The translations under genes were made by a program, and so were the position numbers. A DNA stretch of 64,000 bases from Jacaranda mimosifolia (Eukaryota; Streptophyta; Magnoliopsida; Lamiales; Bignoniaceae): positions 50,006,503-50,070,502 of the forward strand of contig CM032117.1 of assembly GCA_018894105.1 (NCBI GenBank), in the 5' to 3' direction. A model generated the notes under the pieces. That model made no database searches. It saw only the letters and a program-made list of their open reading frames with translations, and was not told the origin of the DNA. Each line of letters begins with the position of its first letter. Within the stretch, counting starts at the first letter, position 1. This document shows, piece by piece, positions 12,755 through 24,430 of this stretch.

Positions 12755-13700
12755 TAGGGGTGGCAATCGTGTGGGGTAGGCTTGTAAATGGGTAGGATGT
12801 TATCCTATATAGATCCAAAATATCAATATTCATATTCTATTCATACATTTGATAGTGTAATGGATATGAGTAGGGTCTGTACCCATAAATTACCATGTAC
12901 CTATACCTAAAAATTATTCATTACTTTATACTTAAATTTAATTTATGAACCTAAAAATTATTTATACTCAAATCAAATTTATATTAATGATAAACTTTTT
13001 ATATATAAAAATTACAAATTTGTGAATGAACAGTAACAACTAAATAATTTTCTTCATTAAAAATTAAACTAAATTAATAAAATTAATATATTGGAATATC
13101 AATTTTTTTAAAAATTGGAATAGCAATAGCAACAGTTGAACATTTTTTATTAACAAAATTAATAGTGGAATAAATAATTTTTATAAAAATAATTAATAAA
13201 ATTAATTTTGTTAATGAATAAAGTTTATTAATATAGAAATTAACTGTTTTTATAAAATTAAATATAGAAAAAAAATTGCTTTTAAATTGTTTTCATTAAC
13301 TGTTTTTTTAATTATATTAATATAATTAGCAAAAAATTTAATTATTAATTATATTAATAAAGTTTAACTATTATATCAATAAAACAGTTATAGCAAAAAG
13401 TTTTAAATTAAATAATTTAAATTTAATAATTAAATTAAATTAAATATAAAAAAATTATTTTTTGTTATCGTATGTCAAATAATATTTTTAGTATATATTG
13501 AGAAAATAAATATATACATTAAAAACATAAGTCCAATAAACTAGACCCAATGAGTCTTGGATTAGATAGGGTAGGGTAGGATTAGGGTCTCATCCTTTTG
13601 AATATTTTACGGTACGGTAAGATTAGAGTCTCATCTTTTTGAGTATTTTAGGGTATGAGTGTGGGTAGAGTGGTACCTTACCCATTTATAGGCCTAATGT
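12755..13700. mobile_element. hAT-like non-autonomous element, right end degraded (tentative)
   Basis: The left end TAGGGGTGGCAATC is a typical plant hAT-type terminus. A subterminal stretch GTAAATGGGTAGG on the left has an inverted counterpart (CCTTACCCATTTATAG) near 13676-13692, but the terminal ~20 bases are missing on the right. The interior is AT-rich and non-coding. An alternative is that the true right end is the orphan terminus near 24709 (ATTGCCATCCCTA), with the Copia block inserted inside. Confidence 0.4.
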
Positions 13701-14985
13701 GGGGTTGATGTAGACATATTATAAAATTATGTTCAATTTCGAATTTAATATGATAAATACTTAACTCGATTGATAAGCTTCAATTCGAACCTAACTTAAA
13801 AGTTTTGGTCTCAATTCATATCAACTCAACAAAAGAAAAAGAAAAAAAGGAAAAGAAAAGAAAAGAAAAGAAACATGTCAACTTATTAACCCAACCCAAT
13901 ATGAAAACAAAACACATCAATCTAGTCCATTAACCCATCAACAACCCACAATTTAATTCATTTTAGCTTGTAATTATTTTCTGGATATATTGTATTTTTA
14001 GTCCCGTAAATTAGGCCCATTTGGATTTTGGTCTCATTCTTTATGACTTTCACACATTGCATCCAATAAACGCCCCCCCTCCCCCCTTTTCTTTTTAATT
14101 TGAGGATCAAAGAGGCTTTCCATCTAATAGTCAATGAAGGTAGTCACTTGCACTTATGTGGCGTTAAATTGGTGTTTTTTTTATCCCACAAGTTAGATCT
14201 GTTTGGATTTTGGTCCCAACAAAATGAAGAACCATCAACCAAGAAACCACCAACAGATATAACAACATAGTTTGTCTTTTTCAAAATTTTTATTATATTC
14301 AACATCTTAAACAACCCAAGTATCATTTGTCTTGCTCCTTCATACATTTGAGGGTCTTCCTAAGTAAAAAAACTACAGTTTGTATTCATAGAAGCACAAT
14401 CATGAAACCTCATATCTGAATTTTCATTGTCAATAAGGTTTTCAATGGAGGTGGTGCATTGCAAAAACAAATAGCACATTCACTTGCAGTTATTTTTCTT
14501 TCCTCTTCTACAAAAATTTGTTGGAGCTCTCGTTGTACCAAAACTCCAAATGAGCCTAACTTATAAGACCAAAAATGCTCAACTTAACAGCAACGTGAGT
14601 GGCACGCGAGCTGCTCCGTTAATTTCTGCATGGAAGCTCTTTTGAGTCCTCAAATTAAAAAAAAAATGCACTTATTGGATGCAATGTGCGAAACTGATAA
14701 AGAATGCGATCAAAATTCAAACAACCGTTATATGGGACCACGAATGCAATATATCCTTATTTTTCATTATTATTTCATCTAAAAAATATTCAAAAATTTT
14801 GCATGCAACTAAAAACTTAATAAAAGAATCAACTTATGCTAAAATTTCAAAAAAATTTCCAACAACCCAAAATCTATACCGTGGAATAACTTGATAATTG
14901 AACTCCACGTAATTTCCTGTATAGCATTATTAATTAATATAGAAATTTCAATGCTAAACCAAAAGTTCATGCAGAACTCAATTTT
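13701..14985. other. AT-rich, repeat-derived intergenic sequence
   Basis: Contains stretches rich in AACCCAACCC/CATTAACCCATC, reminiscent of degraded hAT-type internal sequence. No coding sequence recognised. Confidence 0.45.
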
Positions 14986-15199
14986 AATGACAATGAAATT
15001 GAATTGGCACTTTGACCTGGCAGTTGATTTTTTTTCTTTCTTGGGATTTTGGGTTGGGTTGGGTTGGCTCCAGTTTGATCAGGTTGTATTGGGTTAGCAA
15101 ATTACCTAATAAAATTATCATGTTTATTATATAATTTAAACTAATCCATGACTTTCATATTGCTTACAAGTCAATCCAATATCAGTCTAACTTAATAAC
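14986..15199 (+). repeat. Flanking direct repeat, copy 1 (left of the Copia block)
   Basis: About 210 bases immediately before the first LTR. They recur at 24429-24637 with only scattered differences. Copy 1 ends ...CTTAATAAC exactly where the LTR begins. Copy 2 runs through the same point into CCAAACCCAAATCC, so copy 2 plus its right flank is the uninterrupted target. Confidence 0.93.
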
Positions 15200-15498
15200 T
15201 GTTGTAATTGGGAATAATTACAAAGTTTAATTATTTGGATGGATGCCAATTTTGGTTGGAATCCAAAGATAATTAAAGGGTAAAATGGAGGATGTGCAAA
15301 TAGTTAAGTGTTGGATTGTCCCACATTGATAAATTGAGAAAGGGGAGACTTGTTTGTGAATTATAAAACCAAATGGAGGAGTTGAAGGGTTATCCCAACC
15401 CTTCACTTGTTCCACATTGGTTTTATAAACTAGTGTGGACTGATTATAATGAACTCTAGTAAGAATGCTTGATAAAGTGTTCTTTAGGGGGTTCATAT

Positions 15499-16405
15499 TA
15501 GGGGTGTTCAAATCCAATCCAATCCAATCCAAAAAAAACCGACGAACCGATCCAAAAAACCGAAAACCGATTAAAACCGATTTTTTTTGGTTTAAATTGG
15601 ATTAATTTTTTTATAACCGATCGGTTCGGTTCGGTTTTCGGTTTCAGTCTGAAAAACCGATCCAATCCAAACCGAACCGATTTATATATTAATAAAATAA
15701 AAAATATATTTTAATTATAAAAATATTAAATATATTTAAATAAAACTAAACCTATAAGTGTAAACCCTAAACTTAATTTTCCACTTATTCTATTTAGATT
15801 TAATTGTTCTTTATGTAAAATTTGGACATGTCCAGTTGGTGCATCAACCCTCAAAAACTGATTATGCTTGGAGGTTGCTAAAGGTATTGGATGTATTTGT
15901 TGCTGTCATTGTGATTCTTAATGAGGATAGTCTCTACTGGAATTACCTTGGCTACTTTAATTTATTTATTTTTTTGTTGAACTGGATATTCGAACCTATG
16001 TTGTACTAGAGGCTACAATTTTATCTCAGCTTCTTCTACTGTTGCTGGCCAATTACTTTTATAATTACTCTTTTGGAATTCAAATCTGAAACTTGATGAA
16101 TTTATGAATTATGTTTATTGTTGACTTCTTGTGGACTTATATAATTTTATAATCTAAGTATTCTTACTTAATTTAGTTCAATTCGGTTGCCAAATGATAT
16201 TATTTTCGCTTACTTTAAAAAAATAAATAAATAAATTAAAAAACCGAATAACCGATCCAATCCAAACCGATTTAAAATGGTTTGGATTGGATTGGATTTA
16301 CTATAAGAACCAAACCGATCCAAACCGATCCAAAAAATATTATATAATTTGGATCGGTTAGCTTTTTCCCCAAAACCGATCCAATCCAATCCGCGAACAC
16401 CCCTA
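15499..16405. mobile_element. hAT-type non-autonomous transposon inside the LTR
   Basis: Perfect 11-bp terminal inverted repeat TAGGGGTGTTC / GAACACCCCTA and perfect 8-bp target duplication GTTCATAT (15491-15498 and 16406-16413). The second LTR carries the uninterrupted site (GTTCATATGAGTGG near 22630), which proves the insertion. Both ends are dense in iterated AACCGATCCAAT-type motifs in both orientations, as expected for hAT subterminal transposase-binding repeats. At 907 bp with no transposase frame, it must be mobilised in trans. Confidence 0.95.
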
Positions 16406-16699
16406 GTTCATATGAGTGGACCACACGCGCGCCGCCGCCACCGCCCAGCCTGGCTCTAGGTCGCAGGTCGCGGGCGCGGGCGTTAGGGCGAATGTCTCAG
16501 TCTCAGTCTTATCTTTTTGGATGAAATTCAATTAAAAATTTTTAAATTTCAATTTTTAAATTTAAAATACTTAACCGGATAGGGATAATTGGATAAGGGA
16601 TAACTTGGTCAAGACCCGTTGGAGATTACCCTAATATGTGGGATTTGACCGAGATCATGGGATGATACTGGTGGAGACGTGGGACACATGGCGTGAGGT

Positions 16700-16858
16700 T
16701 GTGAACGTGTGTGACGTGTGAGGGCCAAGTGGCAGAACGCCATTGGCTAGTGGTGGACGTGTGACGTGTGTGGTTGACGTGGCGGAATGCCATTCGCTGG
16801 GGTGACGCATTAGAGGCCATTAACTGGCAGACTTTAACCCTAATCCTGCCTATAAATA
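16700..16858 (+). promoter_or_regulatory. LTR promoter: ACGTG cluster and TATA box
   Basis: TATAAATA at 16851-16858 follows GC-rich sequence with five ACGTG cores at roughly 16700-16782. ACGTG is the core of G-box and ABA-response elements bound by plant bZIP/bHLH factors. Regulation by such factors is inferred. Confidence 0.6.
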
Positions 16859-17790
16859 GAGTGCCTCTGGCAGTCTTCAAAACACGCAACACTCGCCATC
16901 GTTCTCCTCATTCTACACGGTTCACGTTTATGCACACTGCCGCCGTTCTTGATCCCGCTCTCATAAATTCCTTCCTTCCCTTCTCATATTCTGATATTCT
17001 CCCCACAAACATTCCCTTTCCCGAATCTTGATATACGGCTGTCTCATTCTGATCCGGTTAACTGAGTACTATTCGAGGTGAACGAACGGAGTGCACTTGA
17101 TCGTTCTGGACCATCTCATCCTGGGAGGAGCTGCACTGTACCCGTTGCACTGGTGAGTCGGGGCGCTCGTTTCTTCAAGGCAAACAGAATTTTTCTGTGA
17201 TTTGGTCGCCCTATTAATTATGATACAATACAGAATTCTTAAGATAAGTTTATTTTAAAATTCAGTATCTATATTAGATAAATCTGACAGCGTGTTTTAT
17301 TATTTTATTGCCTCGGTTAATATATGGATTTTGGCTTTTCCTGGACTAGTACCTGATTAATTATTTTAAATTCTGATTTGCCTTGAATTTGACGTTTATT
17401 TTGATCACGCATGCAGTATGTTTAAAATCTGATATCGCATACTGTATGTTTAAATTCTGATAATGCATGTTGTATGTTTAATTCTAATACTGCATGCTTT
17501 ATTTTGATTTTATATTGATAAAAATGCTTGTATTGCCTTAACTGTGATTATCTGATCCATTCCTGATAATCTGACTTGCAATATTTGTTTATTGGTTTGG
17601 ATTACTGCATGTTGGCATAAATCCTGGAAACAACAATCTTGAAGAAATGATTTTATTTCGTGCGTTTATTATCTGTTGAAATTCTGATTAGAGATCCTGT
17701 CTAGGAATCTTGCCTGATATTTATGAGTAGATATCCTATTTAGGAATCTTGCCTGCATATCTTGCCTAGATATTCTGTTATAGGACTATG

Positions 17791-18621
17791 ATGGCTACAT
17801 CTTCGTATGCTATTGGTGATATTGTGTCAGCGAAAGTTGACCTTTCCGGACTGCTGAAAAAATTCACGGGCCAGTATTTTAGGCGTTGGCAACAGCGCAT
17901 GAAAATTTGGCTGACGATGAAAGGTCTTCTTTCATTGATTTAGTTGACCATGCTAGAACCAACTGAAACTGATCCCAAAACTAAAGAAATAGTTGATTGG
18001 AAAAGTAAGGATCAAATTGTTCGATGAGTGATTCTGTCAGCTCTGTCTGATACACTCTTTAATGTATACTGCTTTGATTCCTATACTACTAAATCTTTAT
18101 GGGATGAACTGGATAGGAAATACAATACTGAAGAGCAATGGCTCGAAAAGTATTCGGTTTCCAAATTCCTGAAGTATCAGATGGTTGAGGGCAGGTCTGT
18201 ATCTGAACAGACACATAAATTGATCAATCTAGAGCATTCCCTAGCTGATGCTGAAATGAAACTTCCAGAAAAATTTATGATCATGTCGATTGTCGATAAG
18301 TTCCCAAAATCTTGGGAACGTTTCGGCATGACTCTGAAGCATCAAAAAGGGAAACTAACTCTAGATGATCTGATGATTGCCATAAGTATTGAAGAGGAGC
18401 ACAGAAATCAAACACATACTGTTCCTATTGAATATCATCTGAAGGCGAATGTGATAATAGGAAAGAAGAAAGTCAACATGAACTCAAACTCTAAATCCAT
18501 CGATAAAGGAAAAGCCAAAATGAATAAGAAACCAAAGGCAAACAGGCCTTGCTGGAATTGTGGACAAAAAGGGCATTGGGCTAAGAAGTGTCCCTCCAAG
18601 AAAGCCAAAGCTAAAGCCTAG
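17791..18621 (+). pseudogene. gag: Copia gag (UBN2-type) with nonsense mutations
   Basis: Capsid-like polyprotein N-terminus of the long-LTR Copia element. From the ATG at 17791 it reads MATSSYAIGDIVSAKVDLSG, then the conserved gag region with LWDELDRKY and a C-terminal zinc knuckle CWNCGQKGHWAKKC (CX2CX4HX4C) at about 18551-18592, followed by a lysine-rich tail. Gag assembles the virus-like particle and binds element RNA. Stops interrupt it at 17941-17943 (TAG, where the second copy has CAG) and 18025-18027 (TGA, where the second copy has GGA). A further TAG at 18619-18621 separates it from the protease region. The element cannot make full-length Gag. Confidence 0.9.
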
Positions 18622-18743
18622 TCTGCTGGACCAGTGGTCAACATGGTTGTTGGAGACACCAGCGAAGCTGGAGTTCCTGATGCATCCATTGACGAGTATG
18701 TTTCTTGCAAACCCGAATTATTCTCTATCTATGAACATATGAT

Positions 18744-21700
18744 TGGCTGATAGACACTGGTGCTAATGTTGACGTTTGTGCTGATAAATCACTGTTTGTG
18801 TCTTACCAACCTGTTAGCGGAAGGACTGTGACGATGGGGAACTCAAGTGCTGCCAATGTGTATGGGATAGGATGCGTGGACCTAAAATTTCCTTCAGGGC
18901 GCACACTTTCTCTGCTAAGGGCGCATCACGTCCTAGTAGTTCAAAGAAACATAATAAGTGGTTCTGTAATAATTAGGGAGGGTTAAGAAATTTCTTTCAA
19001 ATCAAATAAAGTTGTAATTTTACATTATAGCACTTTTATTTGTAAAGACTATCTTTCCGATGGTTTGTTTAAGTTGAGAGTTGAGAACATTATTGGTTCT
19101 AATAAAGTTAATTTTTCTAATTCTCCTGTTATTAACATTATTGAGAATTCATCTGTTTGGCATAACCGTTTAGGACATTTGAATTATAGTTCAGTCAAAA
19201 GAATGATGAACTTAAATTTAATTCCTAAACATGAAATTAAACGTGGTCATAAATGTCAAATATGTGCTGAAGCCAAGCAAGTTAGAAAGCCTTACCACTC
19301 GATTGAAAGGCAAACTGAAATTCTTGACTTAGTGCACACAGATATTTGTGAGTTCAATGAGGTCTTAACAAAAGACATCAAAAGATACTTTATCACCTTC
19401 ATAGATGATAGCAGTAGGTATTGTTATGTTTATCTACTAAAACATAAAGATGAAGCACTAGATAAGTTCATTATGTTAAAAAATGAAGCCGAAACACAAA
19501 CTGGTAGAAAACTTAAACGGTTAAGGTCAGATAGGTGTGGAAAGTATGGGTCCAACCATTTCATGAATACTGCCGTAATTTTGGCATAATTCATGAAGAA
19601 ACTGCTCCTTATTCTCCCGCTTCGAATGGGATAGCTGAGCGAAAGAATAGAACCTTTATAGACATGATTAACAGTCTGCTTTTGAATTCTGGATTGCCCA
19701 AGTACATGTGGGGGGAAGCTCTAAATACGGCTTGCCATATTCTGAATAGAGTTCCCTTGAAACACAAAGAAAGCACTCCATTTGAATTCTGAAAAGGCAG
19801 GAAACCTAGTCTAAAATACTTCCGATTGTGGGGCTATCTTGCAAAAGTTCTAGTCCCTGAACACAAGAGGAAGAAACTAGGTCCTAAAACTGTTGATGCG
19901 GTCTTTATAGGCTATGTAGAAACATCTTATGCTATACGATTTTTGGTTATTAAATCAGAAATTCTGGGCATAGATGTGAACACTATAGTCAAATTTCGTG
20001 ATGCTACGTTCTTTGAGAATGTGTTTCCCATGAAGACTGGGATACCTCAAAATGTTTCTTTAGATTCAACCCTTGAGTCTACATTGATTCCGGATCATGT
20101 GGAAAAGATCTCAAATGTGGGGGCTGGTCCTAGTAGGACTGACACAATTCCTGAAGAACTGGATGAACCAAGACGAAGTAAAAGGGCTAGAATCACTAAG
20201 GACTTTGGAAGTGACTTTGTTACTTATAATGTCGAGAGTGATCCTGTTACCTTCAAGGATGCTATGGCTTCCCCTGAAGCTAAGCATTGGAAGGAAGCTA
20301 TTAAGAGTGAGATGGATTCTATTGTCTCGAATGGGACATGGGAATTAGTCGATCTCCCTCCGGGGTGTACTACTATAGGAAGCAAGTGGATCTTCAAAAA
20401 GAAACTTAAGTCTGATGGAACTGTTGATAAGTTTAAGGCCAGGCTAGTTGCTAAAGGGTTTAGGCAAAATGAGGGAATAGATTACTTCGACACATATTCC
20501 CCAGTAGCTCGTTTGACTACTATCCGAGTGCTAATAGTACTAGTTTCCATATATGATTTCCCCATTCACCAAATGGATGTGAAAACAGCCTTTCTGTATG
20601 GTGATCTTGAGGAAGAAATTTATATGGATCAGCCTGAGGGATTTGTAGCTTCTGGAAATGAGCGGAAAGTTTGCAAGCTTGTTAAATCACTTTATGGTTT
20701 GAAACAAGCTCCTAAACAATGGCATGAAAAGTTTGACAAAACAATATTGTCATTTGGTTTCATAGTTAACGATAATGACAAGTGCATCTACTGTAAAGTT
20801 AAAGGTGATAACTGTACTGTGTTATGCCTGTATATAGATGACATTCTACTGTTTGGTTCCAACATTGAGATTATCAATGAGACTAAATGTTTCTTAAAGA
20901 ACCAGTTTGAAATGAAAGATATGGGTGTTGCGGAAATGATTCTTGGACTTAAGTTGACTCGTTCAACTGAAGGTATTGCAGTCTCTCAGTCTCACTACGT
21001 TGAGAAGATAATTGAGAAATTTGGCTATAAACGAAGTAGAATCGCAAAAACACCATATGATCCTTCAGTGGCTCTCTTTAAGAATGAAACTAGTGTACCA
21101 GTTTCTCAGTTGAGGTATTCTCAAATAATTGGTAGCTTGCAATATCTTGCGAACGGCTCAAGACCAGATATCTCATTTGCGGTCTCTAAGCTTGCTAGGT
21201 ATACAAGTTGTCCTAATCGAACTTATTGGGAGGCTTTGGATACGGTACTTAGATATCTAAAGGGCTCAGCATCACTAGCCTTGCACTACAAGAGATTTCC
21301 TGCAGTGCTGGAAGGGTTTAGTGACGCTAGCTGGATTGCCAAAAACTCCAGAAGTAATGGGTGTACAGGGTATGTATTTACCTTGGGTGGAGGTGCTGTC
21401 TCTTGGAAGTCTTCTAAACAGACTTTGATAACTCGGTCCACCTTTGAGGTTGAGTGGTGTGCTTTGGACACAACTGGGACAGAGGCAGAATGGTTATATA
21501 GGCTGATAGTACAATTGCCGATGGTAACCAAACCTCTTCCGGGAATTGCTGTACATTGTGATAATCAAACCACAATTGCAAAGATTAGTAGTTTAAAGTT
21601 CAATCAAAAGACTAAGAGACACATCCAAGTTAGATTAAAATCTATAAGGGAGTTAGTGTCTGATAGGGTTATTGCAATTGATTTGTCGGATCCAAGGACA

Positions 21701-21786
21701 ACATTGCAGACCCTTTAACTAAAGGACTTGATTTGTCCTCAGTTTATAAATTCAGGTTGGGGATAGGACTAGAAACCCATCAGTGA
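18744..21786 (+). pseudogene. pol: Copia pol (protease, integrase, RT, RNase H), broken
   Basis: Enzyme portion of the same element. Order seen: protease active site WLIDTGA (18744); GAG-pre-integrase with HNRLGH and CQIC (about 19160-19265); integrase core with HTDI and [10 protein letters not shown]; reverse transcriptase with KARLVAKGF, MDVKTAFLYGDL, SLYGLKQAP and the catalytic YIDD (about 20830); RNase H with GFSDASW and HCDNQ. Breaks: frame change between gag and protease before 18744, TAA at 18984-18986, a frameshift near 19565-19580, TGA at 19790-19792 where tryptophan is expected, and a frameshift near 21690, after which DNIADPLTKGL continues to a stop at 21786. The second integrase aspartate region reads RSDRCGKYG, altered from the usual GGEY. 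It is defective but clearly recognisable. Confidence 0.92.
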
Positions 21787-22335
21787 TATACCTACAGTAG
21801 CAACCCAACCTACTAAGTGGAGATCCCACAAGGTAGGTTCAATGTGGTATAAACAAACTGCTGAGCATATTAAGTTGCACCTAAATTTAGATTGATAATT
21901 TGTATCTGGTGTCTCTCCCCTGATTGCCTGATAGGTGTTGACTATTGCTGGTACAGTAAGAGTTTAACTCTGAATGGGGTCAAGTCAATTTTGGATGAGA
22001 TGCAAGCAGTGCATCCTTGGAGACGCCCAACTAAGTGAATGTAGTCCTTTGACCGGGACTAAAGAAATTGGGTTGTTCCTTGACAAACATTTATGAATCA
22101 GGATCGAGATATATGGCCTTAATGTGTCAACCCTAAACATCAGTACATAGCCTTTAGTTCGTTGTTACTGATGGACGCAATCACAATCATGGGTACAAAT
22201 TCAAGGCTTAGATCCATTTGTCCCGATGATAGCAAAAGTCGGATAACTTAGGGAGTGGTTCAAACCGGAAGGTACCATCTCTAAAAGCGAGCTATGTTGA
22301 ATATGATAGCTATTATCTATGGATTTATGGGGGAT
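21787..22335 (+). other. 3' untranslated internal region and polypurine tract
   Basis: Non-coding sequence between the end of pol and the second LTR. The purine run ATGGGGGA at about 22327-22334, one base before the TGTTG terminus, is the probable plus-strand primer. Confidence 0.65.
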
Positions 22336-23810
22336 TGTTGTAATTGGGAATAATTACAAAGTTTAATTATTTGGATGGATGCTAATTTTGGTTGGAATCC
22401 AAAGATAATTAAAGGGTAAAATGGAGGATGTGCAAATAGTTAAGTGTTAGATTGTCCCACATTGATAAATTGAGAAATGAGAGACTTGCTTGTGAATTAT
22501 AAAACCAAGTGGAGGAGTTGAAGGGTTATCCCAACCCTTCACTTGTCCCACATTGGTTTTATAAACTAGTGTGGACTAGTTTATATTGAACTCTAGTAAG
22601 AATGCTTGATAAAGTGTTCTTTAGGGGGTTCATATGAGTGGACCACACGCCCGCTGCTGCCGCCGCCCGGCCCAGCTCCAGGTCGCGGGTCGCGGGCGCG
22701 GGCGTTAGGGCGAATGTCTCAGTCTCAGTCATATCTTTTTGGATGAAATTCAATTAAAAAATTTAAATTTTGAATTTCAAAATTTAAAATACTTAACCGG
22801 ATAGGGATAATCGGATTAGGACTGACTTGGTCAAGATCCATTGGAGATTACCCTGATATATGGGATTTGACCGAGTTCATGGGATGATGCTGGTGGAGAT
22901 GTGGGACACGTGGCGTGAGGCTGTGAACGTGTGTGACGTGTGAGGGCCAAGTGGCAGAACGCCATTGGCTATTGGTGGACGTGTGACGTGTGTGGTTGAC
23001 ATGGCGGAATGCCATTCGCTGGGGTGACGCGTTAGAGGCCATTAACTAGTAGACTCTAACCCTAATCCCGCCTATAAATAGAGTGCCTCTGGCAGTCTTC
23101 AAAACACGCAACACTTGCCATCGTTCTCCTCATTCTACACGGTTCACGTTTATGCACACTGCCACCATTCTTGATCCCGCTCTCATAAATTCCTTCCTTC
23201 CCTTCTCATATTCTGATATTCTCCCCACAAACATTCCCTTTCCCGAATCTTGATATACGGCTGTCTCATTCTGATCCGGGTAACTGAGTACTGTTCGAGG
23301 TGAACCAACGGAGTGCACCTGATCGTTCTGGACCATCTCATCCTGGGAGGAGCTGCACTGTACCCGTTGCACTGGTGAGTCGGGGCGCTCGTTTCTTCAA
23401 GGCAAACAGAATTTCACTGTGATTTGGTCGCCCTATTAATTATGTTACAATACAGAATTCTTAAGATAAGTTTATTTTAAAATTCAGTATCTATATTAGA
23501 TAAATCTGACAGCATGTTTTATTGTTTTATTGCCTCGGTTAATATATGAATTTTGGCTTTTTCTAGACTGGTACCTGATTAATTATTTGAAATTCTGATT
23601 TGCCTTGAATTTGACGTTTATTTTGATCACGCATGCAGTATGTTTAAAATCTGATATCACATGCTGTATGTTTAATTCTAATACTGCATGCTTTATTTTG
23701 ATTTCATATTAATAAAAACGCTCGTATTGCCTTAACTGTGAATATCTGACTTGCAATATTTGTTTATTGCTTTGGATTACTGCATGTTGGCATAAATCCT
23801 GGAAATAACA
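22336..23810 (+). repeat. Second LTR of the long-LTR Copia element
   Basis: Begins TGTTGTAATTGG and ends GGAAATAACA, about 1475 bp. It is collinear with the first LTR except for the missing hAT insertion and small deletions, including loss of one unit in the GTATGTTTAAA array. It serves as 3' LTR of the upstream internal region and 5' LTR of the truncated downstream one. Confidence 0.92.
22905..23080 (+). promoter_or_regulatory. LTR promoter: G-box/ACGTG cluster and TATA box
   Basis: TATAAATA at 23073-23080. Upstream, about 22905-23000, five ACGTG cores are seen, one in a full CACGTGGC G-box/ABRE context. The first LTR has CACATGGC at that place but gains GACGTGGC further on. Function is inferred from motif identity. 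Confidence 0.6.
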
Positions 23811-23964
23811 ATCTTGAAGAAATGATTTTATTTCGTGCATTTATTATCTGTTGAAATTCTGATTAGAGATCCTGTCTAGGAATCTTGCTGATATTTCTGA
23901 GTAGATATCCTATCTAGGAATCTTGCCTGCATATCTTGCCTAGATATTCTGTTATAGGACTGTG

Positions 23965-24430
23965 ATGGCTTCATCTTCGCATGCAATTGGTGATATTGTG
24001 TCAGCAAAAGTTGACCTTTCCGGATTGCCGGAAAAATTCACGGGCCAGTATTTTAAGCGTTGGCAACAACGCATGAAAATCTGGCTGACGATGAAAGGTC
24101 TTATTTCGTTGATTCAGTTGACCATGCCAGAACCAACTGAAATTGATCCCAAAACTAAAGAAATAGCTGATTGGAAAACTAAGGATCAGATTGTTCGAGG
24201 AGTGATTCTATCAGCTCTGTCTGATACACTCTTTGATGTATACTGTTCTGATTCCTATACTGCTAAATCTTTATGGGATGAACTGGATAGGAAATGCAAT
24301 ACTGAAGAGCAATGGCTCGAAAAGTATTCGGTTTCCAAATTCCTGAAGTATCAGACGGTTGAGGGCAGGTCTGTATCTGAACAGACACATGAATTGATTA
24401 ATCTAGAGCATTCCCTAGCTGATGCTAAAA
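23965..24430 (+). pseudogene. gag: Second Copia gag, N-terminal fragment
   Basis: Reads MASSSHAIGDIVSAKVDLSG onward and is collinear with the gag at 17791 for about 155 codons, without internal stops. The glutamine and glycine codons replaced by stops in the first copy are intact here. The coding sequence ends within HSLADAK and runs directly into the duplicated flank. There is no zinc knuckle, pol or closing LTR. It is therefore not a sequence-identical recent duplicate of the first copy. Confidence 0.9.

Larger units (their letters stand above)
15200..17635 (+). repeat. First LTR of the long-LTR Copia element (carries a hAT insertion)
   Basis: Begins TGTTGTAATTGG and ends GGAAACAACA. Removing the 907-bp insertion and one 8-bp duplicate leaves about 1.52 kb, matching the solo LTR at 50331-51883 (1553 bp). 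Over the first ~300 bases it differs from the second LTR at about ten positions by eye. Near the 3' end (17400-17500) is a short tandem array of GCATG...GTATGTTTAAA units whose copy number varies among the three LTRs. Confidence 0.92.
15200..24430 (+). mobile_element. Long-LTR Copia element in LTR-internal-LTR-partial-internal arrangement
   Basis: Order: LTR (15200-17635), internal region with gag and pol (17636-22335), second LTR (22336-23810), then a second leader and the first ~155 codons of a second gag (23811-24430). It ends abruptly at a junction with a duplicate of the left flank. The second gag fragment lacks the nonsense mutations of the first. LTR ends are TGTTGT and ACAACA. No conventional initiator-Met tRNA primer site (TGGTATC...) follows either LTR. 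The structure cannot come from a single simple insertion. Confidence 0.9.
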
